A stretch of 64,000 bases of DNA. Origin: Paenibacillus silvestris. Its GTDB lineage: Bacteria; Bacillota; Bacilli; Paenibacillales; NBRC-103111. Made by a program: the position numbers and the translations under genes. Where the stretch lies: assembly GCF_009882985.1 (NCBI RefSeq), contig NZ_WTUZ01000014.1:12017-76016 (forward strand). The letters run 5' to 3'. The notes beneath the pieces are model-generated. The model was not told the DNA's origin. It worked only from the letters and a program-made list of their open reading frames with translations, and did not search any database. Positions within the stretch are counted from its first letter, which is position 1; each line of letters opens with the position of its first letter. This document shows positions 55,832 to 63,729 of this stretch, in pieces.

Positions 55832-56443
55832 ATGGCACATCAACTACCAGCTCTTCCTTATGCGAACGATGCACTTGAGCCACACATCGATGCTAAAACG
55901 ATGGAAATTCACCACGATCGTCACCATAACGCTTATGTGACTAACTTGAATGCAGCTTTGGACAAACATCCTGCTCTGCATGATAAATCCCTTAACGACC
56001 TGATCGCTGACCTGAACAGCCTTCCTGAAGATATTCGCACAGCTGTTCGCAACAACGGCGGCGGACACGCGAACCACTCCCTATTCTGGGAAGTTATTGG
56101 ACCAGAAGCTGGCGGAGCACCTACAGGTACGCTTGCTGCAGCTATCGAGAGCGAGCTTGGCGGTTTTGACAAATTCAAAGCTGACTTCGCTGCAGCTGCA
56201 ACAACACGCTTTGGTTCTGGCTGGGCTTTCCTAGCTGTTGACAAAGCTGGCAAATTGAAAGTATACAGCTTGCCTAACCAAGACAGCCCGATCATGGAAG
56301 GCGAAACGCCAATCCTTGGTCTTGATGTTTGGGAGCATGCTTACTACCTGAACTACCAAAACAAACGTCCTGATTACATCGCAGCGTTCTGGAACGTTGT
56401 GAACTGGGCTGAAGTTGGCAAGCGTTACGACGCTGCGAAATAA
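55832..56443 (+). CDS. sodA: Superoxide dismutase (Mn/Fe type)
   Basis: 203 aa converting superoxide to hydrogen peroxide and oxygen. Metal ligands are the histidine of DRHHNAYV region (H27-type in [12 protein letters not shown]), the histidine of [12 protein letters not shown] and D/H of [19 protein letters not shown]. The GAPT and QDSPIMEG signature segments fit Mn-SOD of Bacillales; Mn or Fe preference is not certain. TTAGGAGGTATTTATACA gives a strong ribosome site and codon use is that of a highly expressed gene. Confidence 0.96.
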   Translation: MAHQLPALPYANDALEPHIDAKTMEIHHDRHHNAYVTNLNAALDKHPALHDKSLNDLIADLNSLPEDIRTAVRNNGGGHANHSLFWEVIGPEAGGAPTGTLAAAIESELGGFDKFKADFAAAATTRFGSGWAFLAVDKAGKLKVYSLPNQDSPIMEGETPILGLDVWEHAYYLNYQNKRPDYIAAFWNVVNWAEVGKRYDAAK

Positions 56444-56454
56444 GCTAGTTATAC

Positions 56455-56504
56455 AAGGGGCTGTCCTACAAGTAGATCTTTCTACTTGCGGGGCAGCCCT
56501 TTTT
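56455..56504 (+). terminator. Terminator of sodA
   Basis: AAGGGGCTGTCC...GGGGCAGCCCTTTTT with an inner CAAGTAGA/TCTACTTG stem. The same GCTGTCC-type arm is seen as a fragment at 51519-51526. Confidence 0.93.
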
Positions 56505-56637
56505 CATTTGAGGCACAGGGCGGTGGCCTAGCGACATCCTCCTTTGGGACTATTAATGGTGGAAATTGTTTACGGTTTTTCGGGAAAGTAGTACGATAGC
56601 GGTAACCAATATTATCCTGAAATGAGATGAGAGCCCG

Positions 56638-57321
56638 GTGAAAACAATCGTCCCCCTACTTCAAAACGTTCCTCTTTTTCAAGAACTCTCACAAGCTGAT
56701 TTATTAGGCATTGCCCCTCTATTCGTAGAAAAGAAAGTAAAGAAGGGCAGCATTCTATTCTTGGAAGGCGATGCAGGCGAGGAGCTATTCCTGATCAAAT
56801 CAGGTGTCGTCAAAATATATCGGTTGGATGAAGCCAAGGAAATCATTCTGGCTTTGTTTCGGGACGGGGATTTTTTTGGCGAGATGTCTCTGATAAGCGC
56901 TGGACTTACCCGATCAGCAACTGCTGAAACGCTGGAAGCCTGCACACTCTATGCTTTGAAACGCACCTCCTTCGTGCAATACATGGAAAAGAGCCCTAAG
57001 CTATGCTTAAAGCTCTTGGAAACCACTATGGGGCGACTGCGTCAAGCCAATGACCAAATCTACGATCTAACGTTTCTCGGTGTACGCTCACGAATTATTA
57101 AAACGATCATCCGCCTCTCTGAGCAGCATGGTATTCCTGCACAGGACGGCCTGCTGATTAATGTCAAACTGACGCATCAGCAGCTCGCCAATATGGTTGG
57201 CACCGTGCGGGAGTCCGTTACCAAGGTGCTGCAAGAGCTGCAGGACGATGAACTCATACAAATCGATAAAAAGTTAATCACATTAATCAATGTGGACGCT
57301 ATTAAGGCCGAGATTCGCTAA
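56638..57321 (+). CDS. Crp/Fnr-family transcriptional regulator
   Basis: 227 aa starting at GTG. A cyclic-nucleotide-binding-like beta-roll (about 10-120; GSILFLEGDAGEELFLIKSG, GDFFGEMSLIS) and a C-terminal HTH_Crp (LTHQQLANMVGTVRESVTKVLQELQDDELI) are clear. There is no cluster of cysteines for an Fe-S site, so oxygen sensing of the Fnr kind is unlikely. Ribosome site is weak. It is alone on its strand; a weak TTTACG-17-TACGAT promoter lies upstream. Confidence 0.9.
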   Translation: MKTIVPLLQNVPLFQELSQADLLGIAPLFVEKKVKKGSILFLEGDAGEELFLIKSGVVKIYRLDEAKEIILALFRDGDFFGEMSLISAGLTRSATAETLEACTLYALKRTSFVQYMEKSPKLCLKLLETTMGRLRQANDQIYDLTFLGVRSRIIKTIIRLSEQHGIPAQDGLLINVKLTHQQLANMVGTVRESVTKVLQELQDDELIQIDKKLITLINVDAIKAEIR

Positions 57322-57402
57322 ATCCAGAGGATTGGGAGCGATGGAGCAGATAATAATGGAGCAAAGGATCATAGAGCAATAGAGAAATGAATCGGAGAGC
57401 GC

Positions 57403-58524
57403 CTACTCGTTGCTCTCCTGCCACTCTTTCATAATTCGAATGAACACATTCGGGAAAGCGTACTGCTGCAGCTCATCCGGGCCTACCCAGCGGTAATGGA
57501 AAGGGATCCATTCCCCACCGTTCGTGGGATGGCTCAAGCTGGTCAGCTTAGCGCGAAATACTTTCATTTTCCAAACAATATGACTGAAAATATGCTCTGT
57601 ATCCATGAACCATTCGCCAGGCTGAATGATGATTTGCTCCTGATCTGCAAGCGCCTTGCGCAGCACATCCTTGTTCTCCTCATCGGAGAGCCATCCCTCA
57701 GGCTCCCACGCCACATGCGGCAGCTCCCACATGCGGGCTAACAAGCCCTCCTGCGGACGCTGTCTGATCAGCCATTTGCCCTCATTCTCACCCGTACCTT
57801 CAATCAAAGCCACTGCCCTCAGCTCTGGACGAGGCGGTTTGGCTTTCTTTTTGATGGGCAGAGCCTCTTCCATCCCGGCTTCGCGCGCAGAGCAATGCGC
57901 CATGACGGGACACGTTAAGCAGTGCGGCGACCGAGGCGTACATACCATAGCCCCAAGCTCCATCAGCGCTTGATTAAAGTCACTCGCCGTTCCTTCCAGA
58001 ATCAGCTCGCGCGCCAGCTTCTCCATGCGGGTCCGAGTCGCCGGCTTCATAATATCCTCTTCAATGAGGAAATAACGCGACAACACGCGCATGACATTAC
58101 CATCTACAGCCGGCTCCGGCTTATTGTAGGCGATGCTTAGAACCGCTCCAGACGTATAGGGACCAACACCTTTTAACGATGAAATCTCTTCTTTCGTTTG
58201 CGGAACGATACCGCCATAACGCTCGTGAACTTCGCGCACCGCATTTTGAAGATTCCTTGCACGCGAATAATAGCCTAGTCCCTCCCAGGCTTTCAGAACA
58301 TTCTCCTCAGGTGCAGTCGCAAGGGCTTCTACTGTTGGAAATTGATCGATGAACCGATGGAAATAAGGAATGACCGTATCCACTCGGGTTTGCTGCAGCA
58401 TGACTTCGGAAATCCATATATAATAAGGGTTTTTACTTCTTCGCCATGGTAAATCACGTTTGTGCGTATGGTACCAATCCAGTAAATTTGTGGAAAAATA
58501 AAGCATTTGTTCTTGACTGTACAT
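57403..58524 (-). CDS. mutY: A/G-specific adenine glycosylase
   Basis: 373 aa DNA repair enzyme that removes adenine opposite 8-oxoguanine. The helix-hairpin-helix plus catalytic aspartate (LKGVGPYTSGAVLSIAYNKPEPAVDGNV), the [4Fe-4S] loop CTPRSPHCLTCPVMAHC and the C-terminal Nudix-like 8-oxoG domain (about 235-370) are visible. GAAGGAGAGCTC precedes the ATG; the frame is open upstream without a ribosome site. Confidence 0.95.
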   Translation of the reverse strand: MYSQEQMLYFSTNLLDWYHTHKRDLPWRRSKNPYYIWISEVMLQQTRVDTVIPYFHRFIDQFPTVEALATAPEENVLKAWEGLGYYSRARNLQNAVREVHERYGGIVPQTKEEISSLKGVGPYTSGAVLSIAYNKPEPAVDGNVMRVLSRYFLIEEDIMKPATRTRMEKLARELILEGTASDFNQALMELGAMVCTPRSPHCLTCPVMAHCSAREAGMEEALPIKKKAKPPRPELRAVALIEGTGENEGKWLIRQRPQEGLLARMWELPHVAWEPEGWLSDEENKDVLRKALADQEQIIIQPGEWFMDTEHIFSHIVWKMKVFRAKLTSLSHPTNGGEWIPFHYRWVGPDELQQYAFPNVFIRIMKEWQESNE

Positions 58525-58623
58525 GAGCTCTCCTTCTCTATGGGGCGCGTTCCAGTTATAATGAATGAATGGACATGACTCCATTATACGAGAATTGCGG
58601 AACATAAAACTAGAGGTGAATGT

Positions 58624-59181
58624 ATGCAAAACGAGAAGCAAGTACATAAAAGGAAAATATGGATCGGCGAAGCACGTGCCCTCCTTCCTTTACTCTTCAT
58701 CTGGGGTGCGGAATGGATATTCAGTGCGCTTGTGGATATAGCGATCTATTGGCACGACCTGGATTGGCTCAAACAAGCCGCACTCCTTACAGCTGTCATA
58801 GCGAGCTTAGTGCAGCTATGGAGTCTGCGGAAGGATTTCCGCGCTGACGGGGAAGGCTTGAAGGACCAAAGTGGCTGGGGACACCCGGCTTTGCTATTAC
58901 TGCCAGGCGTGATGCTGATCGCCGCTATCGCTTTGCTTGAGGCCATCGGCGCTATCGGGCCTTTGTTCGCTCCTGTGCTGCGAGCTTTCATTCTCGCGAT
59001 TGGATTTGTGCAGATCGGGCTGCTGCTGGGCAGACCTTTGATTTATTTGGGATTGTGGCTGTTCGCCCTGTCCGCTGTGATGGGCGTGTGGTATTTGGGC
59101 TACTCCGCCGTCATACTCGAAGGCATGGGCGGCATCAGCCTGATCGTAAGCGGATATATGCTGCGCGTTTGGGGGCGTTAA
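58624..59181 (+). CDS. Membrane protein of unknown function
   Basis: 185 aa with five or six hydrophobic helices (about 17-40, 47-65, 85-105, 110-130, 133-150, 155-178). It starts behind AGAGGTGAATGT, divergent from mutY. The next gene begins 1 bp after its stop, so it is co-transcribed with a cytochrome c lipoprotein; a role in respiration or as an electron-transfer partner is possible, but no cofactor motif (no paired histidines) is seen. Confidence 0.7.
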   Translation: MQNEKQVHKRKIWIGEARALLPLLFIWGAEWIFSALVDIAIYWHDLDWLKQAALLTAVIASLVQLWSLRKDFRADGEGLKDQSGWGHPALLLLPGVMLIAAIALLEAIGAIGPLFAPVLRAFILAIGFVQIGLLLGRPLIYLGLWLFALSAVMGVWYLGYSAVILEGMGGISLIVSGYMLRVWGR

Positions 59182-59182
59182 G

Positions 59183-59608
59183 ATGGTTAGGACGGGTACG
59201 GGAACATCCAGTGGGAATAAAGAAGCCATGCTGCGTGCAGCATGGCGGAGGAGAATCGGCGCACTCATCGTTGCGCCGATGGTGCTCGCGTTAGCCGCGT
59301 GCGGCGGGGCTTCAAGTGGCGAAGCCACACCGAAGCCTCCAGCCGCCACCGCAGCAAGCGAGAGCAACCCTGCGTTCGTGAAGGCGCAGGAGCTCTTCAC
59401 AGCGAACAAGTGCATCAGCTGCCACGGCGTTGATCTGGCTGGCAGAGCCGGCGCCAAGACCAATTTGACAAAGGTCGGCAGCCAAATGACCAAAGAGCAA
59501 ATCGCCGGCCAGATCAAAAACGGCGGCGGCGGCATGCCCGCGTACAGCAGTAAGCTGTCCGAAGAAGAAGTCGGACTGCTGAGCGACTGGCTCAGCTCCA
59601 AAAAATAG
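59183..59608 (+). CDS. Cytochrome c (c551-like) lipoprotein
   Basis: 141 aa. A lipoprotein signal with lipobox LAAC near residue 40, an Ala/Pro/Glu-rich spacer, and a class I cytochrome c domain with CISCH haem site and the distal methionine in GGGGMPAYSSKLS. It resembles Bacillus CccB-type membrane-tethered cytochrome c that feeds terminal oxidases. The start is uncertain: a second ATG 15 codons in (residue 16) would give a more ordinary signal length. Very G+C-rich. Confidence 0.85.
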   Translation: MVRTGTGTSSGNKEAMLRAAWRRRIGALIVAPMVLALAACGGASSGEATPKPPAATAASESNPAFVKAQELFTANKCISCHGVDLAGRAGAKTNLTKVGSQMTKEQIAGQIKNGGGGMPAYSSKLSEEEVGLLSDWLSSKK

Positions 59609-59613
59609 CAGCC

Positions 59614-60000
59614 CTAGAGCTGCTCTACAATCGCATAGGCGGCAGCCATCGATTCCGTATGCGTTATGCTGATATGGATGCGCTGGTTGCCTATCAAGCC
59701 TGCCCGCTGCAGCGCTTCTTCACGCACGTGGCATACTGGCTTGCCCAGTCCATCTGGCAGCACCTCGACATCCTGAAAGCCAATCTGCTTGCCGATGCCG
59801 CAGCCGATTGCTTTGACAACCGCTTCCTTTGCCGCAAAACGGCCGGCAGCAAACTCCGCTAACCGCCCTCGGCGTTTATGCGCAAGCTCTCTCTCCTGAG
59901 GCGTCAGAATCCGTTCCAGAAACCTTTCACCTGCTGAACCATCCAGCATTTTGCGCACTCGCGCAATTTCCACTAAATCCGTTCCGACGCCAATAATCAT
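59614..60000 (-). CDS. acpS: Holo-[acyl-carrier-protein] synthase
   Basis: 128 aa phosphopantetheinyl transferase that attaches the 4'-phosphopantetheine arm of CoA to ACP. GVGTDLVEIARV holds the metal-binding aspartate and FAAGRFAAKEAVVKAIG the glutamate and lysine of the active site. The C-terminal HISITHTESMAAAYAI is typical. It converges on the cytochrome gene with 5 bp between the stops. Ribosome site poor. Confidence 0.94.
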   Translation of the reverse strand: MIIGVGTDLVEIARVRKMLDGSAGERFLERILTPQERELAHKRRGRLAEFAAGRFAAKEAVVKAIGCGIGKQIGFQDVEVLPDGLGKPVCHVREEALQRAGLIGNQRIHISITHTESMAAAYAIVEQL

Positions 60001-60109
60001 CGCCCGTGAGCACCACTTTTCTGCTGCGTTTTGCGTCCACTGTACACGATTCGGTCCTCACGGTCAAGGGGACTGTTTACTTTCCGTTTGCTTACAGGGT
60101 GGTCCCGAG

Positions 60110-60175
60110 TTACTTTCGATGTGTTTCCTATCCACTTCTTAACCACTTCCAAATTACTTCTAGTTACTTCCAGGT
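60110..60175 (+). promoter_or_regulatory. Six 11-bp direct repeats upstream of an aldo/keto reductase
   Basis: Units TTACTTTCGAT, GTGTTTCCTAT, CCACTTCTTAA, CCACTTCCAAA, TTACTTCTAG and TTACTTCCAGG follow one another at 11-bp (once 10-bp) steps. One-turn direct repeats are typical of OmpR/PhoB-class binding sites. A TATACT (-10) lies at 60223-60228 with only a poor -35, so activation is likely. Confidence 0.5.
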
Positions 60176-60262
60176 AAGTAAGTTACCCTATTTTCAGTTC
60201 TTCTGCCAAGCAGGAACTAGGCGTATACTATACATAGATTAGAAGCTGGGAGGCTTACATAA

Positions 60263-61240
60263 ATGAGAATAATGCCACTTGAGAAACGTGGAATATCGAA
60301 TAGCCGAATTGCTTTTGGATGTATGAGCCTTGGCGGGGATTGGACAGCAGCTCCCTTGACCAAAGAAGATTATATCGTTGCCGAGAAAGCGGTAGAAGCT
60401 GCGCTTTCCATTGGCATCACCATGTTCGATCATGCGGATATTTATAAAAGAGGAAAGTCCGAAGTTGTCTTCGGCGAAGTCCTTAAACAAAGACCTGATC
60501 TTCGCGATCAAATCATTCTTCAATCCAAAGTGGGCATTCGTTTCCAGGATGATGTGCATCCACAGCGTTTTGATTTTAGTAAAAATCATATGATTCCCGC
60601 AGTCGATGGCATTCTTAGCCGTCTAGGCGTGGAGCATCTGGATGTTCTGCTGCTTCACCGTCCAGATCCACTTATGGATCCGGAAGAGATCGCAGAAGCT
60701 TTTAATCTTTTGCGTTCTGCTGGCAAAGTGCGTCACTTCGGCGTCTCCAATATGACTGCTGCGCAAATGCGCTTCATTCAAAATTCCTTGCCGGAACCGC
60801 TTGTTGTGAACCAGCTGGAATTAAGCTTGGCTCGCTTGGACTGGATTGAACAAGGCATTCTTGTCAATCAAAAAGCCGGCGTAGGCGTCAATTTCGCCGA
60901 TGGCATCCTGGAACATTGCCAAATGGCGGATATTCAAATCCAGGCTTGGGGCCCGCTGGCTAAAGGCATCTTCTCCGGCAAAGTGTTGGAAAATGCGCCG
61001 GATACTGTTGTAAAAACAGCCGCCCTCGTCAAGCAGTTGGCTGCCGAGAAAGAAACAAGCTTAGAAGCCATCGTGCTTGGCTGGTTAATGAAGCATCCGG
61101 CTCGCATTCAGCCGGTCATCGGTACTTCATCTGTTGAGCGCATACTCGCTAGCCAAGACGCGATCCGCGTCTCTGAAAATATGACACGCGAAGAGTGGTA
61201 TACGCTGCTTGAGAGCTCACGTGGCGTGCGCGTTCCATAG
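60263..61240 (+). CDS. Aldo/keto reductase (YdhF-like)
   Basis: 325 aa (beta/alpha)8 NADPH-dependent oxidoreductase. Catalytic set: D of FDHADIY, Y of DIYKRGKSE, K of LQSKVGIRF and H of LLHRPDPL. FGVSNMTAAQM, AWGPLAKGIFSGKV and IQPVIGTSSVERI close the cofactor site. Close in plan to E. coli YdhF, whose substrate is uncertain. GGGAGG lies nine bases before the ATG; six 11-bp direct repeats stand upstream. Confidence 0.9.
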   Translation: MRIMPLEKRGISNSRIAFGCMSLGGDWTAAPLTKEDYIVAEKAVEAALSIGITMFDHADIYKRGKSEVVFGEVLKQRPDLRDQIILQSKVGIRFQDDVHPQRFDFSKNHMIPAVDGILSRLGVEHLDVLLLHRPDPLMDPEEIAEAFNLLRSAGKVRHFGVSNMTAAQMRFIQNSLPEPLVVNQLELSLARLDWIEQGILVNQKAGVGVNFADGILEHCQMADIQIQAWGPLAKGIFSGKVLENAPDTVVKTAALVKQLAAEKETSLEAIVLGWLMKHPARIQPVIGTSSVERILASQDAIRVSENMTREEWYTLLESSRGVRVP

Positions 61241-61322
61241 ACTGCACGCACTCTACGTGCCTGCTCTTGCATGCACGTACGCACACAAACTCGCTCTTCA
61301 GCACTCGCTCATGCAAATACAT

Positions 61323-61503
61323 GGAATTTCTACCGCTAAATTCTTGGCAGAATCACATTCCGCCCCATTAACTGGAATTTCTCCTGTTAATAATTAGCTT
61401 CAGACGCAATCAAGTAGATTTCCGCTGAATTAGCGTGAGTTTATCCCGTTAAATCGAGCAACTCCCCAGTCCGGAGTCGAATTAACGGTAGATTTTCCAG
61501 CTC
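61323..61503 (+). repeat. Four-box intergenic element F2 (GGAATTTCTCCTGTTAAT boxes)
   Basis: Boxes start at 61323 (GGAATTTCTACCGCTAAAT), 61374 (GGAATTTCTCCTGTTAAT), 61437 (GAGTTTATCCCGTTAAATCG) and 61488 (GTAGATTTTCCAGCT), spaced 51, 63 and 51 bp, exactly as in F1. A further partial box (GATTTCCGCTGAATTAG) at 61417 is not in that frame. The gap from 61241 to 61540 holds nothing else except a few CACGTA/TGCATGCA-like words. Confidence 0.75.
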
Positions 61504-61539
61504 ATGCAGCTGTCGATCACTCCGGAGCACTCAACACAA

Positions 61540-61572
61540 CACAACCAACCCCCGACCTGAAAAGGCCGGGGG
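61540..61572 (-). terminator. Terminator of nadE
   Basis: CCCCCGACCT/AGGCCGGGGG with TTGGTTG after it on the minus strand. Confidence 0.75.
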
Positions 61573-61587
61573 TATTTATTTACAAGC

Positions 61588-62397
61588 TTAAACACCCGGA
61601 ATCGGAATACGTTTATGCTCCGTTTTGAGATATTGCTTCTCCAGCTTCTCTTGGACGACTGGATCGATTTGCTTGCCTTCCAAATAGTCGCTGTTATCGT
61701 CATATGTAATGCCAAGCTCGTTCTCGTCCGTCTGACCGTCCCACAGGCCGGCAGTCGGCGCTTTATCCAGCACGCTTTGCGGAACGCCCAGCTTCGCTGC
61801 AAGAGAGCGCACTTGCCGCTTGTTCAGCGTGCTCAGCGGTGTGATGTCGACGGCGCCGTCGCCATATTTGGTAAAGAACCCCGTAATCGCTTCGGAGGCG
61901 TGGTCTGTGCCCACAACGATTAGGCCCAGTTCGAAAGCAAGAGCGTACTGCATCACCATGCGCGTCCGCGCTTTGATGTTGCCTTTGCCGCCACGGCTCA
62001 CGTGTTGATGAACGCCGATATGCTTAAGCCCATACTCGACTTCAATGGCAATTTCGTCGACAGCTTCTTCAATATTGTTCTCGATTTGATATTTCAAATC
62101 GAATGCTTTGGCCACCGCGTAGCTATCTTCGATGTCTACTTGCTGACCGTAGGGCTGAAACACGCCAACCGTCTTGTACTCGGTGCCTTTCTCCGCAGTC
62201 AGCTCGTCCGTTGCCTGCTTACAAAGACCTGTCGCTACAGCGCTATCGATTCCGCCGCTGATTGCGATCAGCAGACCGTTTGCTTTTGCGCCAAGCACAT
62301 AACTTTTCAGAAAGTCCACACGTTTGCGGATTTCTTCATCACTATCAATTTCCGGCTTAACGCCAAGCTTCCCGATAATTTCTGCTTGCAAACTCAT
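61588..62397 (-). CDS. nadE: NAD+ synthetase (ammonia-dependent)
   Basis: 269 aa, last step of NAD synthesis: deamido-NAD plus ammonia and ATP. The pyrophosphatase loop ISGGIDSAVATGL is near residue 46; GTDHASEAITGFFTKYGDGAVDITPLSTLNK and ELGITYDD line the active site. The absence of an N-terminal glutaminase domain makes it the ammonia-using, Bacillus-type form. It is monocistronic with its own terminator. Confidence 0.95.
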   Translation of the reverse strand: MSLQAEIIGKLGVKPEIDSDEEIRKRVDFLKSYVLGAKANGLLIAISGGIDSAVATGLCKQATDELTAEKGTEYKTVGVFQPYGQQVDIEDSYAVAKAFDLKYQIENNIEEAVDEIAIEVEYGLKHIGVHQHVSRGGKGNIKARTRMVMQYALAFELGLIVVGTDHASEAITGFFTKYGDGAVDITPLSTLNKRQVRSLAAKLGVPQSVLDKAPTAGLWDGQTDENELGITYDDNSDYLEGKQIDPVVQEKLEKQYLKTEHKRIPIPGV

Positions 62398-62502
62398 GGC
62401 CTCTCTCCACCTTTTCTATAGTTTGAAACACAACCTTCTTTGAAATCTAGTATAGACTTTCAACCCCGAAATTTCAAAGAATAATCGCATTTTTCTGCCC
62501 AT

Positions 62503-62547
62503 AAAAAGGAAAAGACCCACCATGCATCAGCTGCAATAGCGGGTCTT
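62503..62547 (-). terminator. Terminator of the bacilliredoxin gene
   Basis: AAGACCC/GGGTCTT stem with a central GCAGCTG palindrome; T-rich on the minus strand. Confidence 0.75.
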
Positions 62548-62553
62548 CATTCC

Positions 62554-62991
62554 TTATTTGCAATATTCGTTGAAAGCACCGATCAAATCGCCAGCGATCA
62601 TATCGGCGGAACGGTCTTCAATTTGGTGACGTTGGATGAAGTGAGTAAGCTCACCATTCTTGAACAATGCGATGGATGGGGATGATGGCGGGTATGGTGC
62701 CAAATACTCACGAGCCTTCGCTGTTGCATCCTTCTCTTGACCTGCGAACACAGTGTATGTGTACGTTGGCAGTGTATCATTTTGAAGCGCTTTGGCTACA
62801 CCAGGACGACATTGACCTGCTGCGCATCCGCAAACGGAATTGATAACTAGCAGCATCGTGCCATCTTTGGACTTCTCAATCGCTTCGTCCACTTGCTCCG
62901 GAGTCAGAAGCTCCGTAATTCCCAGACGAGTCAAATCTTCCCTCATCGGTTTAACCATATCTTTCATGTAAGAATCAAAAGACATTGCCAT
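62554..62991 (-). CDS. BrxA/BrxB family bacilliredoxin
   Basis: 145 aa thioredoxin-fold protein with the CGC motif in INSVCGCAAGQCRP. BrxA/BrxB (YphP/YqiW) remove bacillithiol from proteins after oxidative stress. MAMSFDSYMKDMVKPMREDLT is the family N-terminus. GGGG sits eight bases before this ATG; a GTG three codons earlier is an alternative. Implies bacillithiol chemistry in this organism. Confidence 0.93.
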   Translation of the reverse strand: MAMSFDSYMKDMVKPMREDLTRLGITELLTPEQVDEAIEKSKDGTMLLVINSVCGCAAGQCRPGVAKALQNDTLPTYTYTVFAGQEKDATAKAREYLAPYPPSSPSIALFKNGELTHFIQRHQIEDRSADMIAGDLIGAFNEYCK

Positions 62992-63153
62992 ATGTTCCAC
63001 CCCTTAGGATTTAATAGTTACTCTCAAAACGTAATCGTTACAACTTATATTATACATCCGATGGCCGCGAATGCAAAGTACTAGTCGACCTGTTCCATTA
63101 ATTCGCAGGGAAAACTTGAACCATTTTAACCTGAGACGGTTTCTCCCTTCTAC

Positions 63154-63187
63154 AAAAAAAGACCTCCCGAATACTATCGGCAGGTCT
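63154..63187 (-). terminator. Terminator of the DUF3905-like gene
   Basis: AGACCTCCCGA/TCGGCAGGTCT with a T-run on the minus strand. Confidence 0.9.
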
Positions 63188-63214
63188 ATAGCTGTATGAA
63201 AACTCGGCCTGTGT

Positions 63215-63601
63215 CTACGCCTCATCCTTCTTCTTCGTACTCGAAGCCTCTCCCGGCTCAAATGAAACATCTTTGTCCGGATGCGTAAAAATTCCGCTTT
63301 GCGGTAAGATGCCTTTTTCGAATAAATCGCGGTTCTCGGCGGATTGAAACCCAATATCCTTGTACGGATGAACCCACTCATCGCCTGCCATGACTTCGGG
63401 ATCGGTCTCAGCCGTCCACTGCTCCAGGGGAGAGTTGTCCGATTCGTACTCATGATCGCCGATGACGACACCGTGTTCGTTCACGAACGCCTCACGGGGA
63501 CCACGCCCCTGCTCAAATTGCGGGAGGAAATCGATCTCGAAAGGATCGAGATTGCTTGGGTCCTGAGCCGATTGGGCTGCTTTCTTCGGATCCTTACTCA
63601 T
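63215..63601 (-). CDS. DUF3905-like small soluble protein
   Basis: 128 aa, acidic, no membrane segment. The central part (NEHGVVIGDHEYESDNSPLE, then DPEVMAGDEWVHPYKDIG) looks like the DUF3905 proteins of Bacillales, identified from memory only. No catalytic motif is known. Its ATG overlaps the stop of the upstream reading frame by 4 bp (ATGA). A spore-related role is possible but not shown. Confidence 0.7.
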   Translation of the reverse strand: MSKDPKKAAQSAQDPSNLDPFEIDFLPQFEQGRGPREAFVNEHGVVIGDHEYESDNSPLEQWTAETDPEVMAGDEWVHPYKDIGFQSAENRDLFEKGILPQSGIFTHPDKDVSFEPGEASSTKKKDEA

Positions 63602-63729
63602 GTCGATGGCCGGTTGGGTCCGTCCAGTTTCTTGTCCACAAAGCCCTCTTTACCTGCGCCTGATGACTTCTCGCGTTCCTTATTTTGCTGCTCTTGTTGA
63701 ATTTGGGTTTTGGAATCGTTTTGACTCAT
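63598..63729 (-). CDS. Small hydrophilic protein of 43 residues (internal start of a longer frame)
   Basis: MSQNDSKTQIQQEQQNKERE at the start, KKLDGPNRPST at the end. GGGAG lies nine bases before the ATG. It is polar and probably disordered. The same frame is open upstream to the window edge, encoding two or three membrane helices, so this could be the tail of that protein or an independently started one. Overlaps the DUF3905-like gene by 4 bp. Confidence 0.5.
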   Translation of the reverse strand: MSQNDSKTQIQQEQQNKEREKSSGAGKEGFVDKKLDGPNRPST

